A stretch of 46,762 nucleotides of DNA from CAZQIC01 sp964593555 (GTDB taxonomy: Bacteria > Bacteroidota > Bacteroidia > JAFLBG01): contig CAZQIC010000021.1 of NCBI GenBank assembly GCA_964593555.1, positions 1 through 46,762 of the forward strand, given 5' to 3'. The first letter of the stretch is position 1, and every line of letters begins with the position of its first letter. Under the pieces are notes generated by a model that was given only the letters and a program-made list of their open reading frames with translations, did no database searches and had not been told where the DNA came from. Positions 32,638 through 41,128 of the stretch are shown here, one piece after another. Position numbers and translations under genes: made by a program.

Positions 32638-33483
32638 TTATTGTTCTGAACTCGGTCTTTCAATTATGTTTGAGTTGATCATTTCATTTGGAGCAATGGT
32701 TGGCGCAGTACCTTTTGTTTTACTTGACCAAAGAACTCCGGCAAAGGTTAAGGATTCTGCATCAACACCCTCAGGAACAGTAAACCTTGCTTCTCCCTCG
32801 AACTCCGTATTTTTTGCTATAGTAGATGCAGAAAGTGTTGTACCCCATATGTCTGAGAAATCCCCATCAGGTGTTCCCATAAATACATAATTGTGTGTCC
32901 ATGCGCGTTGGTCTTGCCCACCACTCGGCTTATCATAGGTCTGATCGTTTACAATGTCATGTTTAAGTGCATATATCGCCAACTTCATTCCATCTGCATA
33001 ATCACTGAATGCTTTTACTTTATATTTAACTGTTATGACACTTCCACTAACAACCTTTGCAAGACCGATTCCTGCTTTTGCAGTGGTAGTTGCGAGTAAA
33101 GCGGCGTTTAAATCTGCGTTTACAGTACTATAGGCATATTGACTTTTTGTTGAATTCACTACGAAAGCAGGGATGCCGGATATACCAAATGAAGACTTAA
33201 ATTTATTTACGGCAGTAGTGCTGGAACTTACACTTATATCGTCAGCACTATGCACACCAATACCAACAACTTGATAAGGATAATCAGTAAACACTTTATC
33301 AAATGCCTGCACTCCACTGGTACCGCAATAATGACACCATGTAGCAGTCACATTTATTACCAGAGCTTTATAAGTGGTAGAAAGATTGTTTACTTCTGAT
33401 GAATCACCGCTGTTTTCCTTTTTACAGGAAGGAATCAAAGCAATGATCAATGCACCGGCTAATATTGTTGCTATCTTTTTCAT
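32638..33483 (-). CDS. Omp28-related thioredoxin-fold lipoprotein, copy A
   Basis: 281 residues. Seen: a lipoprotein signal with lipobox IPSC (Cys20) followed by KKENSGDSSEVNN, then a thioredoxin-like domain with the active-site CxxC at 50-53 (TATWCHYCG) and the cis-Pro region GISGIPAFVV. The C-terminal half is a beta domain (ITVKYKVKAFSDYADGMKLAIYAL ... HNYVFMGTPDGDFSDIWGTTLS) as in Omp28-type proteins. This points to a lipoprotein at the periplasm or surface that may act as a disulfide oxidoreductase. It precedes the barrel gene A by 18 bases. The CxxC dipeptide (HY) differs from copy B (NP), and copy A has a longer tail. Confidence 0.82.
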   Translation of the reverse strand: MKKIATILAGALIIALIPSCKKENSGDSSEVNNLSTTYKALVINVTATWCHYCGTSGVQAFDKVFTDYPYQVVGIGVHSADDISVSSSTTAVNKFKSSFGISGIPAFVVNSTKSQYAYSTVNADLNAALLATTTAKAGIGLAKVVSGSVITVKYKVKAFSDYADGMKLAIYALKHDIVNDQTYDKPSGGQDQRAWTHNYVFMGTPDGDFSDIWGTTLSASTIAKNTEFEGEARFTVPEGVDAESLTFAGVLWSSKTKGTAPTIAPNEMINSNIIERPSSEQ

Positions 33484-33777
33484 TTTTATTCTCTTTGTTT
33501 TTATAAAATTATATTTTTGGTAATTGTTTTTTTAACTAAAAAGCGGTTATTGTTACAAATCCAATTCACTCAAATTCAGTTATTTTAAACAATGAAACTA
33601 AAATAGGTTAGCTATTTAAAGGCGGGAAAACAAAATTCGGCCAATTATCAGGGTTTTGGCCACCCAAAAATTCACTAAAAATGATAATTACTATTGACTA
33701 AGCTTAGAACCAAAAAACATTCAATTATTGGAACTCCGATGGTAGGAATTTAAAAATTATCCTGACAAAAAGATCAT
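33484..33777. other. Gap upstream of cassette A without a recognisable gene
   Basis: Contains a modest GGCCAA/TTGGCC hairpin (33639-33661). I find no clear -7 box and no credible ORF. Confidence 0.4.
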
Positions 33778-33819
33778 AAAAAAAACCGCGCCACTAAAAT
33801 TTAGTGAGGCGGTTTTTTT
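33778..33819 (-). terminator. Intrinsic terminator of cassette B
   Basis: A long stem, AAAACCGC-2-CACTAAA with TTTAGTG-2-GCGGTTTT, with one 2x2 internal mismatch. On the minus strand it is followed by eight T residues. It lies 26 bases after the barrel B stop codon. Confidence 0.88.
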
Positions 33820-33844
33820 CGCTTAATTTAACTCTGCCCTTAAT

Positions 33845-34444
33845 CTAAAATCTTATCGTTGCTCCAACATTTGCAATGGCAAAACCATAACCTACCTCAG
33901 CAAATAAGGCAAATTTTGGCTGGATATAATAATTAATTCCTGTATGGAAACTGTATGCAAATTTATTTTTAGGTTCATCAAAATAATTGTTCTCACCAAA
34001 CGGTTTTCCCTTGATCATTGTATATCCCAGCATAAGCGCCCCGTATGGATCAAGCTTTTTACTTTTTAACGGGATATGAAATCCAGCGCGGGCACCGACA
34101 ACTGTAAATGAATAATCAAATCCGTTGATGTTTTTCGGGTTAGTGCGATCAGTTACTGTAACTGTTTCTTTTGAGTATCCAAGAAACCCGCCAAAACTTA
34201 TATTATTCGATACAGCCGATTCAAATCTCAAACTTACGGGCGGCATGGCTTTTGTTTTTGCCTCTCCATAAATACTTAAATCATTTTTGGAAGTATTTAC
34301 CATTGAAGGAAAACCAATACCCACGTGCACGGTTTTTTGACCTTCATAAAAACCTTTCTTCTTTTTCTTTCTCGAAGCTGCGCTTGCATCAGCAGTTAAG
34401 AATACACCTAATACCAACAGCGTAATTATTATTTTGCTTTTCAT
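33845..34444 (-). CDS. Small outer-membrane beta-barrel protein, copy B
   Basis: 199 residues, the close paralogue of 32017-32619. Seen: a signal peptide (IIITLLVLGVFLTADASA), the RKKKKKG stretch, strands HVGIGFPSMVN, ISFGGFLGYSKE, FTVVGARAGFHIPLKSKKLDPYGALMLGYTM and the end ALFAEVGYGFAIANVGATIRF with terminal Phe. The barrel follows the lipoprotein B gene after 36 bases, and a terminator follows it. Paralogue differences are mostly in predicted loops and the signal peptide, so the barrel itself is under constraint. The KKKK region just after the cleavage site is odd for a barrel and may contact the lipoprotein or the membrane; that is a guess. Confidence 0.8.
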   Translation of the reverse strand: MKSKIIITLLVLGVFLTADASAASRKKKKKGFYEGQKTVHVGIGFPSMVNTSKNDLSIYGEAKTKAMPPVSLRFESAVSNNISFGGFLGYSKETVTVTDRTNPKNINGFDYSFTVVGARAGFHIPLKSKKLDPYGALMLGYTMIKGKPFGENNYFDEPKNKFAYSFHTGINYYIQPKFALFAEVGYGFAIANVGATIRF

Positions 34445-34480
34445 TTGTCTGTTTTAAACCGCTTGAGTTTGCTAAAAAAA

Positions 34481-35233
34481 TTAATGAGTTGCAGTTGAAT
34501 TAGCATTTAAATGCGCAGTAATACCATTGTTGAATACCACAGCTACAACCTCAATGTTATCTTTGTTAACAACATCAGCAGGAAGTGGAAGATCTATACT
34601 TCCTTCAAAAGATGCTCCTTTTGATATTGCACCTGTTACAATGCTGGAGAAGTCACCTGCACGAGCTACTTCATTGTGTTCCTTTAAAGAAGGATTGCCG
34701 GTTTGAGTACCTGGTATATGGTTTTCAATAGCAATGAATAACACTTTTGCTCCATCAGCATAATCTTTGAAAAATTTAAGATTGTAATTTACTTTAACTG
34801 TATTGCCATCAATTTTTTTAGAAACACCTATGCCGCAATATGCCTGACCGTTTGCACCTAATTGCGTTTTGATCTTTCCATCAATAGAAACAGATCCCGC
34901 CTGTAATGATTCCGCACCTACAACGAACTGCGGAGTGCCGGCAAGATCAAATGCCTCTTTTAATTTATCTGTTATATCATAATTCGCAACTATACCGTCT
35001 TTTTTGTGCAGACTAACACCAACGATCTGGTACTGATAATTTTTTAAAGCTGCTGCCATTGCAGGAACAGCGTTTTGTCCGCATGGATTGCACCAGTCTG
35101 CAGTCCAGTCTATAACAAAAGCCTTATATGTAGTAGATATGTTATTTACTTCACTCTCATTCGCTTCTTTCTTGCATGATACTGCTAACCCGATTATTCC
35201 CGCGAAAGCCATTACTACTGTTATCTTTTTCAT
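34481..35233 (-). CDS. Omp28-related thioredoxin-fold lipoprotein, copy B
   Basis: 250 residues. Seen: lipobox AVSC (Cys20) then KKEANESEVNN, a thioredoxin-like domain with CxxC at 48-51 (TADWCNPCG), a cis-Pro region LAGTPQFVVG, and a beta-rich C-terminal half (VKVNYNLKFFKDYADGAKVLFIAI ... SSIVTGAISKGASFEGSIDLPL). The NPC active site is close to the common WCxPC thioredoxin type, closer than copy A. It is the first gene of cassette B with the barrel gene. A role in reduction or isomerisation of disulfides on exported proteins is an inference; the many Cys-containing cargo proteins of this window would be possible clients. Confidence 0.82.
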   Translation of the reverse strand: MKKITVVMAFAGIIGLAVSCKKEANESEVNNISTTYKAFVIDWTADWCNPCGQNAVPAMAAALKNYQYQIVGVSLHKKDGIVANYDITDKLKEAFDLAGTPQFVVGAESLQAGSVSIDGKIKTQLGANGQAYCGIGVSKKIDGNTVKVNYNLKFFKDYADGAKVLFIAIENHIPGTQTGNPSLKEHNEVARAGDFSSIVTGAISKGASFEGSIDLPLPADVVNKDNIEVVAVVFNNGITAHLNANSTATH

Positions 35234-35500
35234 TTTTATGGTTATTTAATTTTTTGTTAATGTCAGATTTCAATCGTTTGTAATTGAGGTAAAAATATTT
35301 CTTTACTGCTCAAAAAGGAACCTAAAGTTTTTTTATTTTCCCTTACCTAATATTATTTATATTATTATAACTTATTGATTATTAATTATTTATAGTATTT
35401 ATTTTCTTTTATATACATGCATGTTTTAACAGATCGGGTTTACGGGGGCGAGAAAGCAGCCTTAATTATAAAGAGATGTTTTTTGATCGAGGAATCAACC

Positions 35501-36271
35501 TTAATTTAAAAACTTCAGAATGCGATTGGCAAAGTCAACGGGATTATCTGCATGCACCCAATGTCCGGCGCCAGGAATAATTTCTATTTGAACATCTGGA
35601 AAAGCATTTTTTATTCCGGCAAGATCCTGCTCAGATATATATCCTGATTTTTCTCCTTTAACAAATAAGGTTGGAATAGAAATATTACTTGCGACAACCT
35701 CAACACCAATATTTTCAATATTGGACTTAATTGTATGAAGGTTAAACCGCCACGCCAATTTTTTTTCTGCATCTTCCCGCCAGTATAAACTCTTCAGCAA
35801 AAACTGCTGCGTTCCTATATCACCGGGCAAATGTTGTTTTAAAATTTCTTCGGCTTCCTTTCGTGAACTTATTTTATCCAGATCAACCGCCTGCAATGCT
35901 GTTATGACGGAGCTATGATGTACGGGATAATATTTAGGTGCGATGTCTACCACGATTAATTTCTCAACCCTGTCCCCAAATTTATTTGCAAAAAACATGG
36001 CCGTTTTTCCTCCCATAGAATGACCAATGATGATTGCCTTTTTTATTTCTAACGAATCAAACAATTCCAGCAGATCATCAGACATCACTTCATAGTTCCA
36101 CATTTCACTATGCGGTGAATGACCGTGATTACGCTGGTCCACAAGATAAACTTCAAAACCTTTTTCAGAAAATTGTTTGCCAATTGTTTGCCAATTATCC
36201 AGCGACCCAAAGAGCCCGTGAAGAATAATTAAAGGCTTTCCTTCTCCGAATTTTTTATAAAATAATTTCAT
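35501..36271 (-). CDS. Alpha/beta-hydrolase (YbfF-like esterase)
   Basis: 256 residues. Seen: the N-terminal oxyanion motif LIILHGLFGSLDNW, the nucleophile elbow IIGHSMGGKTAM (Ser), an acid residue after PTLFVKGEKSGYISE, and the catalytic His in PGAGHWVHADNP. The pattern DQRNHGHSPHS with HGLFGS is that of the YbfF type, acyl-CoA or ester hydrolases. It overlaps the end of pdxJ by four bases (ATGA), so the two form an operon. The natural substrate is unknown. Confidence 0.88.
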   Translation of the reverse strand: MKLFYKKFGEGKPLIILHGLFGSLDNWQTIGKQFSEKGFEVYLVDQRNHGHSPHSEMWNYEVMSDDLLELFDSLEIKKAIIIGHSMGGKTAMFFANKFGDRVEKLIVVDIAPKYYPVHHSSVITALQAVDLDKISSRKEAEEILKQHLPGDIGTQQFLLKSLYWREDAEKKLAWRFNLHTIKSNIENIGVEVVASNISIPTLFVKGEKSGYISEQDLAGIKNAFPDVQIEIIPGAGHWVHADNPVDFANRILKFLN

Positions 36272-36993
36272 TTGGCACTTTGAAGCTGACGTAAATAAAG
36301 CTGAATAGTATTTTCCAAACCATAATACAATGCATCTGAAATTAACGCATGCCCGATAGAAACTTCCTGCAACCCTTTTATATTTTTTGCGAAGTACTCA
36401 AGGTTAACAAGACTAAGATCATGACCTGCATTTAATCCAAGTCCTAATGAAACCGCCAACGATGCAGCATCTTTGTAAGGGGCAATCGCTTTTTCTTTAT
36501 TCGCAGTAAATTCACTTGCATACATTTCTGTATAAAGTTCAACACGATCTGCGCCTGTTGTAACAGCGTGTTCGATATTTATTTTATTTGTATCAACAAA
36601 CAGTGATGTACGAATTCCTGCTTTCCTAAATTCACTCACCACTTCTTTTAACAGCGATTGATTTTTTTTTGTGTCCCATCCTGCATTGGAGGTAAGTACT
36701 CCCGGAGGATCAGGCACCAATGTAACCTGTGCTGGCTTTACTGAAATAACCAAATCAATAAAATATTTTGAAGGATAACCTTCTATGTTGAATTCTGTTT
36801 TTAATTCAGGTTTAATATCCAACACATCTTTATATCGTATATGTCTTTCATCAGGACGCGGATGAACAGTTATTCCCTGCGCGCCAAAGCGTTCGCAATC
36901 TTTTGCAACTTGAACGAGATCCGGCACATTGCCCCCACGCGCATTTCTTAAGGTGGCAATCTTATTAATATTTACACTGAGCTTCACCATCAT
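36268..36993 (-). CDS. pdxJ: Pyridoxine 5'-phosphate synthase
   Basis: 241 residues, typical. PdxJ condenses 1-deoxyxylulose 5-phosphate with 3-amino-2-oxopropyl phosphate to pyridoxine 5'-phosphate. Seen: LSVNINKIATLRNARGGNVPDLVQ (start, substrate loop), GITVHPRPDERHIRYKD, FNIEGYPSKYFIDLV, VTLVPDPPGVLTSNAGWD and GLGLNAGHDLSLVNL with EVSIGHALISDAL. Start ATG 36993 (a second ATG follows at once). It faces the CBS gene head to head across 143 bases. Confidence 0.95.
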   Translation of the reverse strand: MMVKLSVNINKIATLRNARGGNVPDLVQVAKDCERFGAQGITVHPRPDERHIRYKDVLDIKPELKTEFNIEGYPSKYFIDLVISVKPAQVTLVPDPPGVLTSNAGWDTKKNQSLLKEVVSEFRKAGIRTSLFVDTNKINIEHAVTTGADRVELYTEMYASEFTANKEKAIAPYKDAASLAVSLGLGLNAGHDLSLVNLEYFAKNIKGLQEVSIGHALISDALYYGLENTIQLYLRQLQSAK

Positions 36994-37039
36994 GTAAAAT
37001 TAGTAATTCTATCTAATACCAAAACCGTCATTCCTTTGC

Positions 37040-37075
37040 CATACAAGCCTTTTTGCTTAGGTTTGTATGCTTTTT
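37040..37075 (+). other. Terminator-like hairpin in the divergent pdxJ/CBS gap
   Basis: A 10-bp stem CATACAAGCC/GGTTTGTATG (one G-U), ten-base loop, then a plus-strand T-run (37071-37075). It stands in front of the CBS gene and not behind any plus-strand gene, so if active it would be an attenuator or would block transcripts coming from the pdxJ side. Confidence 0.45.
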
Positions 37076-37136
37076 AGAGGTAATACAAAACTAATAGCAC
37101 GATTTTTGCGTTATATATAATGTAATAAAGGCACCT

Positions 37137-37799
37137 ATGCTTGCGATCGATCTTATAAACGATGAAATTCCTCCTCTGAAAACTTCAGACCTGGGGGTAA
37201 AAGCATTGAATTGGATGGATGAGTTCAAAGTAACACATTTACCCATCGTAAAAAAAAATGAGTACCTCGGAATAATATCAGAAGATGAGATCATCGACCT
37301 TAACAGTCCGGACACCAACCTTGGTGAAATAAAAATTTCTTTGATTCGCCCGTTCGTTACGACCAATCAACATATTTATGACGTTATAAAAATTATAACC
37401 GAATTTAAAGTATCCGTTATTGCGGTATTAGATGATCAACAGCGTTACAAAGGACTAATTGCAGCACACATGCTTGTACCTGCATTCTCGCAACTTACAG
37501 CAGTAAAAGAACCAGGAGGAATAATTATTCTCGAACTTAATATCAATGATTATTCGCTGACACAAATTGCGCAGATCGTTGAAGGAAATGAAGCTAAAAT
37601 ATTAAGCTGTTATGTAACACCTCATAAGGATTCAACTAAAATTGAAGTGACGTTGAAGCTTAACAAAGAAGACCTTTCCGCAATACTACAAACATTTTAC
37701 AGGTATAACTATACAGTAAAAGCATCTTTTCATCAGAGCGAATATGATGATGACATGAAGCGCAAGTTCGAAAGTTTCATGAACTACATACGCATTTAA
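37137..37799 (+). CDS. CBS-domain pair protein with ACT-like C-terminal domain
   Basis: 220 residues. Seen: two CBS repeats (about 1-60 and 65-125: HLPIVKKNEYLGIISEDEIIDL, SVIAVLDDQQRYKGLIAAHML), the adenosine-nucleotide-binding module, then about 128-205 an ACT-like domain (GGIIILELNINDYSLTQIAQIVEGNEAKILSCYV). This CBS-ACT order resembles AcuB-like proteins, which bind ligands to regulate others. No catalytic part. It is the first gene of the run to nadK, 12 bases before the next gene. A regulatory role on envelope or NADP supply is only suggested by position. Confidence 0.85.
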   Translation: MLAIDLINDEIPPLKTSDLGVKALNWMDEFKVTHLPIVKKNEYLGIISEDEIIDLNSPDTNLGEIKISLIRPFVTTNQHIYDVIKIITEFKVSVIAVLDDQQRYKGLIAAHMLVPAFSQLTAVKEPGGIIILELNINDYSLTQIAQIVEGNEAKILSCYVTPHKDSTKIEVTLKLNKEDLSAILQTFYRYNYTVKASFHQSEYDDDMKRKFESFMNYIRI

Positions 37800-37811
37800 C
37801 CTAACCCGTTA

Positions 37812-39221
37812 ATGTTATTCAGTGTTTTTCTTTTTACAGCATTATCTGGAGCAATATCCAACAGCGAAACGATAAAGAGCACTGACAGCACATCTAATCG
37901 CATTATCAACACCATAACCCTCAAAGGAAATAAAGTAACGCGCGATCATATTATTACCCGTGAAATTCCTTTCAAAGTAGGAGATACGTTAAGCGGTGAC
38001 GTCATTACAAAAAAACTTTCCAGCGCGCAACAAAATATTAGGAATACCGCATTGTTCAATTTTGTTGATGTAGAGAGAAAAGATATTGATTCTAACAGAA
38101 CAGATATTTATATCACTGTAACAGAACGCTGGTACATTTGGCCGCTTCCAATTTTTGAAATCGAAGAACGAAATTTCAACACTTGGCTCGATTCAAAAAA
38201 TCTGGATCGCGCCACTTATGGTTTTGATTTATTACACGATAATTTTTTAGGGAGAAGACAGGCATTCAGTGTAAAATTCAGAACCGGATACACACACCTG
38301 TTTGGCATTGCATATCGAATCCCGTACTTAGATAAAAAACAAAAACACGGCATCGGGTTTTCAATCGGATTTTCTCAGAACCACGAATTGGCTTATGCAA
38401 CTGTTAATAATGGATTGCGCTTTTATAAAGACCCCGATGTATTTGTAAAAAAAGAATTCTCTGCCCGGCTTAACTATTCGTACAGACAAAAAATTTACAA
38501 CAATCATTATTTCGAAGTAAGGTATTATTCGGGGGAAATTCAGGATACCGTATTGATCCTGGGAGAAAATTATCCCTATTATTCCAATAACACCAGCAAA
38601 ATGAGTTTTATGTCATTGAATTATCTTTTCAGAAGAGATAGAAGAGATTATAAATATTACCCCCTAAAAGGCTATTATTTTGACTTTGAAATAACAAAAT
38701 ATGGCCTTGGCTTGCTAAAAAATGAAGCTTTAGATGTTACAACCCTATATTCAACATTTAAAAAGTACTGGAAATTAAGCAACCACTTCTATGCGGCAGC
38801 GTCTTTAAAAGGGAAGCTATCGGGCACTTCCCATCAACCCTATTCAGTTATGAGAGCATTGGGATACAATACATATGTTAGAGGATATGAGTATTATGTG
38901 ATGGATGGATACAATTTCGGGCTCATTAAAGCCGGTTTTACCTATGAAATAGTGAAACCTAAAACATATAAATTACCTTTGATAAAGCTGGAGCAGTTTA
39001 ACAAGTTTTATTATGCTGTTTACGCACGTGTGTTTACCGATTTTGGATACGCAGATAATCATGCGAATAATGAAGTAAATAATTTAAGTAATACTTATTT
39101 ATTTGGCACTGGTGCCGGGCTTGATATAATTACTTATTACGATGGTGTTTTACGAATTGAATATTCATTTAACAGATTGGGACAAAGCGGTTTTTTTTTA
39201 CACCTCACCGCTCCTATTTAA
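37812..39221 (+). CDS. BamA/TamA-like outer-membrane protein (one POTRA, 16-strand type barrel)
   Basis: 469 residues. Seen: a short hydrophobic signal (MLFSVFLFTALSGAIS), one POTRA domain (about 30-105: NTITLKGNKVTRDHIITREIPFKVGDTL ... NTALFNFVDVERKDID), and a D15-type barrel (TYGFDLLHDNFLGRRQAFSVKF, YLFRRDRRDYKYYPLKGYYFDFE, VRGYEYYVMDGYNF), with the VRGYE motif that corresponds to the conserved VRGY/F loop of Omp85 barrels. It is shorter than BamA (one POTRA instead of five). It lies between the CBS protein and nadK. Known members of the group help to insert outer-membrane proteins or lipids; the exact role here is open. Confidence 0.82.
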   Translation: MLFSVFLFTALSGAISNSETIKSTDSTSNRIINTITLKGNKVTRDHIITREIPFKVGDTLSGDVITKKLSSAQQNIRNTALFNFVDVERKDIDSNRTDIYITVTERWYIWPLPIFEIEERNFNTWLDSKNLDRATYGFDLLHDNFLGRRQAFSVKFRTGYTHLFGIAYRIPYLDKKQKHGIGFSIGFSQNHELAYATVNNGLRFYKDPDVFVKKEFSARLNYSYRQKIYNNHYFEVRYYSGEIQDTVLILGENYPYYSNNTSKMSFMSLNYLFRRDRRDYKYYPLKGYYFDFEITKYGLGLLKNEALDVTTLYSTFKKYWKLSNHFYAAASLKGKLSGTSHQPYSVMRALGYNTYVRGYEYYVMDGYNFGLIKAGFTYEIVKPKTYKLPLIKLEQFNKFYYAVYARVFTDFGYADNHANNEVNNLSNTYLFGTGAGLDIITYYDGVLRIEYSFNRLGQSGFFLHLTAPI

Positions 39222-39236
39222 TTTAGTTTAAATATT

Positions 39237-40115
39237 ATGATGCAAATCGCAATATACGGACGCTGTACTAAGGAGAATACTTCTTCGCATATCGTTGATC
39301 TGCTTAAGGAACTGCAGGAAAAAAATTGTGCAATAACAATACACAAACCTTTCTATGAATTTCTGAAAGCCAATACCTCGTTCAATTCAACTATCAATGT
39401 ATTCAGCACCCACGAAGAGCTAAAACAAAATACAAAACATCTTATCAGCCTTGGAGGTGATGGAACATTGCTCGAAGCTCTTGCTTATATCCGCAACAGC
39501 AGCATTTCTATTTTAGGAATTAACACAGGTAGGCTGGGTTTTCTTGCAACCGTGTCAAAAGATGAAATATCAGACAGGATAAATGATCTGCTCGCCGGAA
39601 AATTTTATCTCGATAAACGTGCATTGCTTAGACTCGAAACAAAAGAAAAATTATTTGGTGATACCAATTTCGCACTCAATGAAATTACCATTACCAAACA
39701 AGATTCTACGATGATCACCATCAATGCTTATATAGATGGTGAATTTCTTAACTCGTATTGGGCCGATGGTTTGATCATTTCAACACCAACCGGATCAACA
39801 GCATATTCATTGAGTTGCGGCGGACCATTAATAGTGCCGGATGCAAAAAGTTTTATCATCACCCCAATTGCCCCGCATAATCTTAACGTAAGGCCTATTA
39901 TAATTCGTGATGATAAAGTCATCACACTAAAAATCGAGGGACGCAGTCCAAGCTACCTGGTAACAGTAGATTCGCGTTCAGGAACCATCACTCGTGATAC
40001 TGAGCTTATTATACGTAAAGAAAGTTTTGATGTGAACCTGATACGATTTGAGCAGACTAATTTTTTTAATACCATACGCGCCAAATTAAATTGGGGTATG
40101 GATCAACGGAATTAA
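39237..40115 (+). CDS. nadK: NAD kinase
   Basis: 292 residues (two adjacent ATGs; the second gives MQIAIYGR and is equally likely). It phosphorylates NAD to NADP. Seen: the core motif LGGDGTLLEAL (around 72-82), GINTGRLGFLATV, LNEITITKQDSTM, the NAD-binding NE/D pattern, WADGLIISTPTGSTAYSLSCGGPLI and the end ITPIAPHNLNVRPIII. The gene lies 15 bases after the barrel gene and 43 bases before porG, the usual order in this phylum. Confidence 0.96.
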   Translation: MMQIAIYGRCTKENTSSHIVDLLKELQEKNCAITIHKPFYEFLKANTSFNSTINVFSTHEELKQNTKHLISLGGDGTLLEALAYIRNSSISILGINTGRLGFLATVSKDEISDRINDLLAGKFYLDKRALLRLETKEKLFGDTNFALNEITITKQDSTMITINAYIDGEFLNSYWADGLIISTPTGSTAYSLSCGGPLIVPDAKSFIITPIAPHNLNVRPIIIRDDKVITLKIEGRSPSYLVTVDSRSGTITRDTELIIRKESFDVNLIRFEQTNFFNTIRAKLNWGMDQRN

Positions 40116-40158
40116 TTACAATAAAATATTGACATAGATCGTTACGTGTTTACAACAA

Positions 40159-40995
40159 ATGAAAAAAGGAACGGCACTATTTATTTTATTTATTGTTACC
40201 TGCACCACGGTTTTTAGCCAGGGTCAGGGCAAAACTCAACCCAGCACGGAACTTGGAGTATTTGCAGGAATTTCGTTTTACCGTGGTGATCTCAACAACT
40301 TCAGCAACCCACTTGTATTTATTAATCCGGCCGGAGGTTTAATGGTAAGGCGAAATTTTAATCCGCGTTTTTCTTATCGCATTAATGCATTGTATGGCAA
40401 GGTTGAAGCCTCAGATGCTAAAACAAACTCGCTTGCACAACAGCAGCGTAACTTAAGTTTCCGATCTAATATATTCGAGGGCTCATTTCAGTTTGAACTT
40501 AATTACCTTGATTTTATGATTGGCAGTGAAAAAGCATCGCCAGCTTCAACCTATCTTTTCCTTGGGGTAGGTGCATTTTATTTTAATCCTCAAGCCAATT
40601 ATAATGGCAGCTGGATAGACTTGCAGCCATTAAGAACTGAAGGGCAAGCTTCTCCATACAAACGCCTTCAGCCTTCAGTACCAATGGGAGTAGGAATAAA
40701 AATGGCGCTTGGCAAAAGAGGCTGTTTAGGTTTTGAATGGGGTATGCGTAAAACATTTACTGATTATATTGATGATGTTAGCGGCAGCTATGCTGACCCT
40801 ACAGTATTGGCCTCAACAAACGGAACTGCATCTGCAGCCTTATCTGATAGAAGTATTGATTCTGACCCAATCACAAATAACAATATCGGTCGTCAGCGCG
40901 GTAACTCCCAAAACAAAGACTGGTATTCTTTTTTAGGCATTACATTAAGCTTTAAGTTCAAACAAAAAGAGAATACCTGCTTTTACTATAATTAA
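40159..40995 (+). CDS. porG: Type IX secretion outer-membrane protein PorG (DUF6089)
   Basis: 278 residues. PorG is an outer-membrane barrel that is needed for type IX secretion and associates with the PorK/PorN ring. Seen: a signal peptide (TALFILFIVTCTTVFSQ), then ELGVFAGISFYRGDLN, PAGGLMVRRNFNPRFSYRINALYG, NIFEGSFQFELNYLDFM, STYLFLGVGAFYFNPQA, GIKMALGKRGCLGFEWGMRKTFTDYIDDVSGSY and a terminal barrel strand ending in FKFK. The stretch GMRKTFTDYIDDVSG is diagnostic for this family. Position after nadK and before uppS/bamA is also typical. Confidence 0.87.
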   Translation: MKKGTALFILFIVTCTTVFSQGQGKTQPSTELGVFAGISFYRGDLNNFSNPLVFINPAGGLMVRRNFNPRFSYRINALYGKVEASDAKTNSLAQQQRNLSFRSNIFEGSFQFELNYLDFMIGSEKASPASTYLFLGVGAFYFNPQANYNGSWIDLQPLRTEGQASPYKRLQPSVPMGVGIKMALGKRGCLGFEWGMRKTFTDYIDDVSGSYADPTVLASTNGTASAALSDRSIDSDPITNNNIGRQRGNSQNKDWYSFLGITLSFKFKQKENTCFYYN

Positions 40996-41062
40996 CTCTC
41001 ATAAACTTGTAAATTCGCCTGAATTCATTGAATTTTATTCAAATAACAGCCATTTTATTTAC

Positions 41063-41070
41063 TACTTTTG
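41063..41070 (+). promoter_or_regulatory. Possible -7 box for uppS
   Basis: TACTTTTG, an exact TAnnTTTG match, 58 bases before the uppS start. I see no good -33 element at the right spacing. Confidence 0.35.
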
Positions 41071-41128
41071 CCCCCTCGTATCTTAACAAAGTTTAACAAG
41101 CCACAAAGGCAACTATTTAATATTTTCG

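Larger units (their letters stand above)
32017..35233 (-). repeat. Tandem duplication of a lipoprotein + barrel gene pair
   Basis: Pair B (thioredoxin-fold lipoprotein 34481-35233, barrel 33845-34444) and pair A (32638-33483, 32017-32619) have the same order, strand and close spacing. The barrel proteins are near 70% identical; the lipoproteins have clearly diverged more. Each pair has its own upstream gap, and B has a terminator, so they can be expressed apart. Confidence 0.85.
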
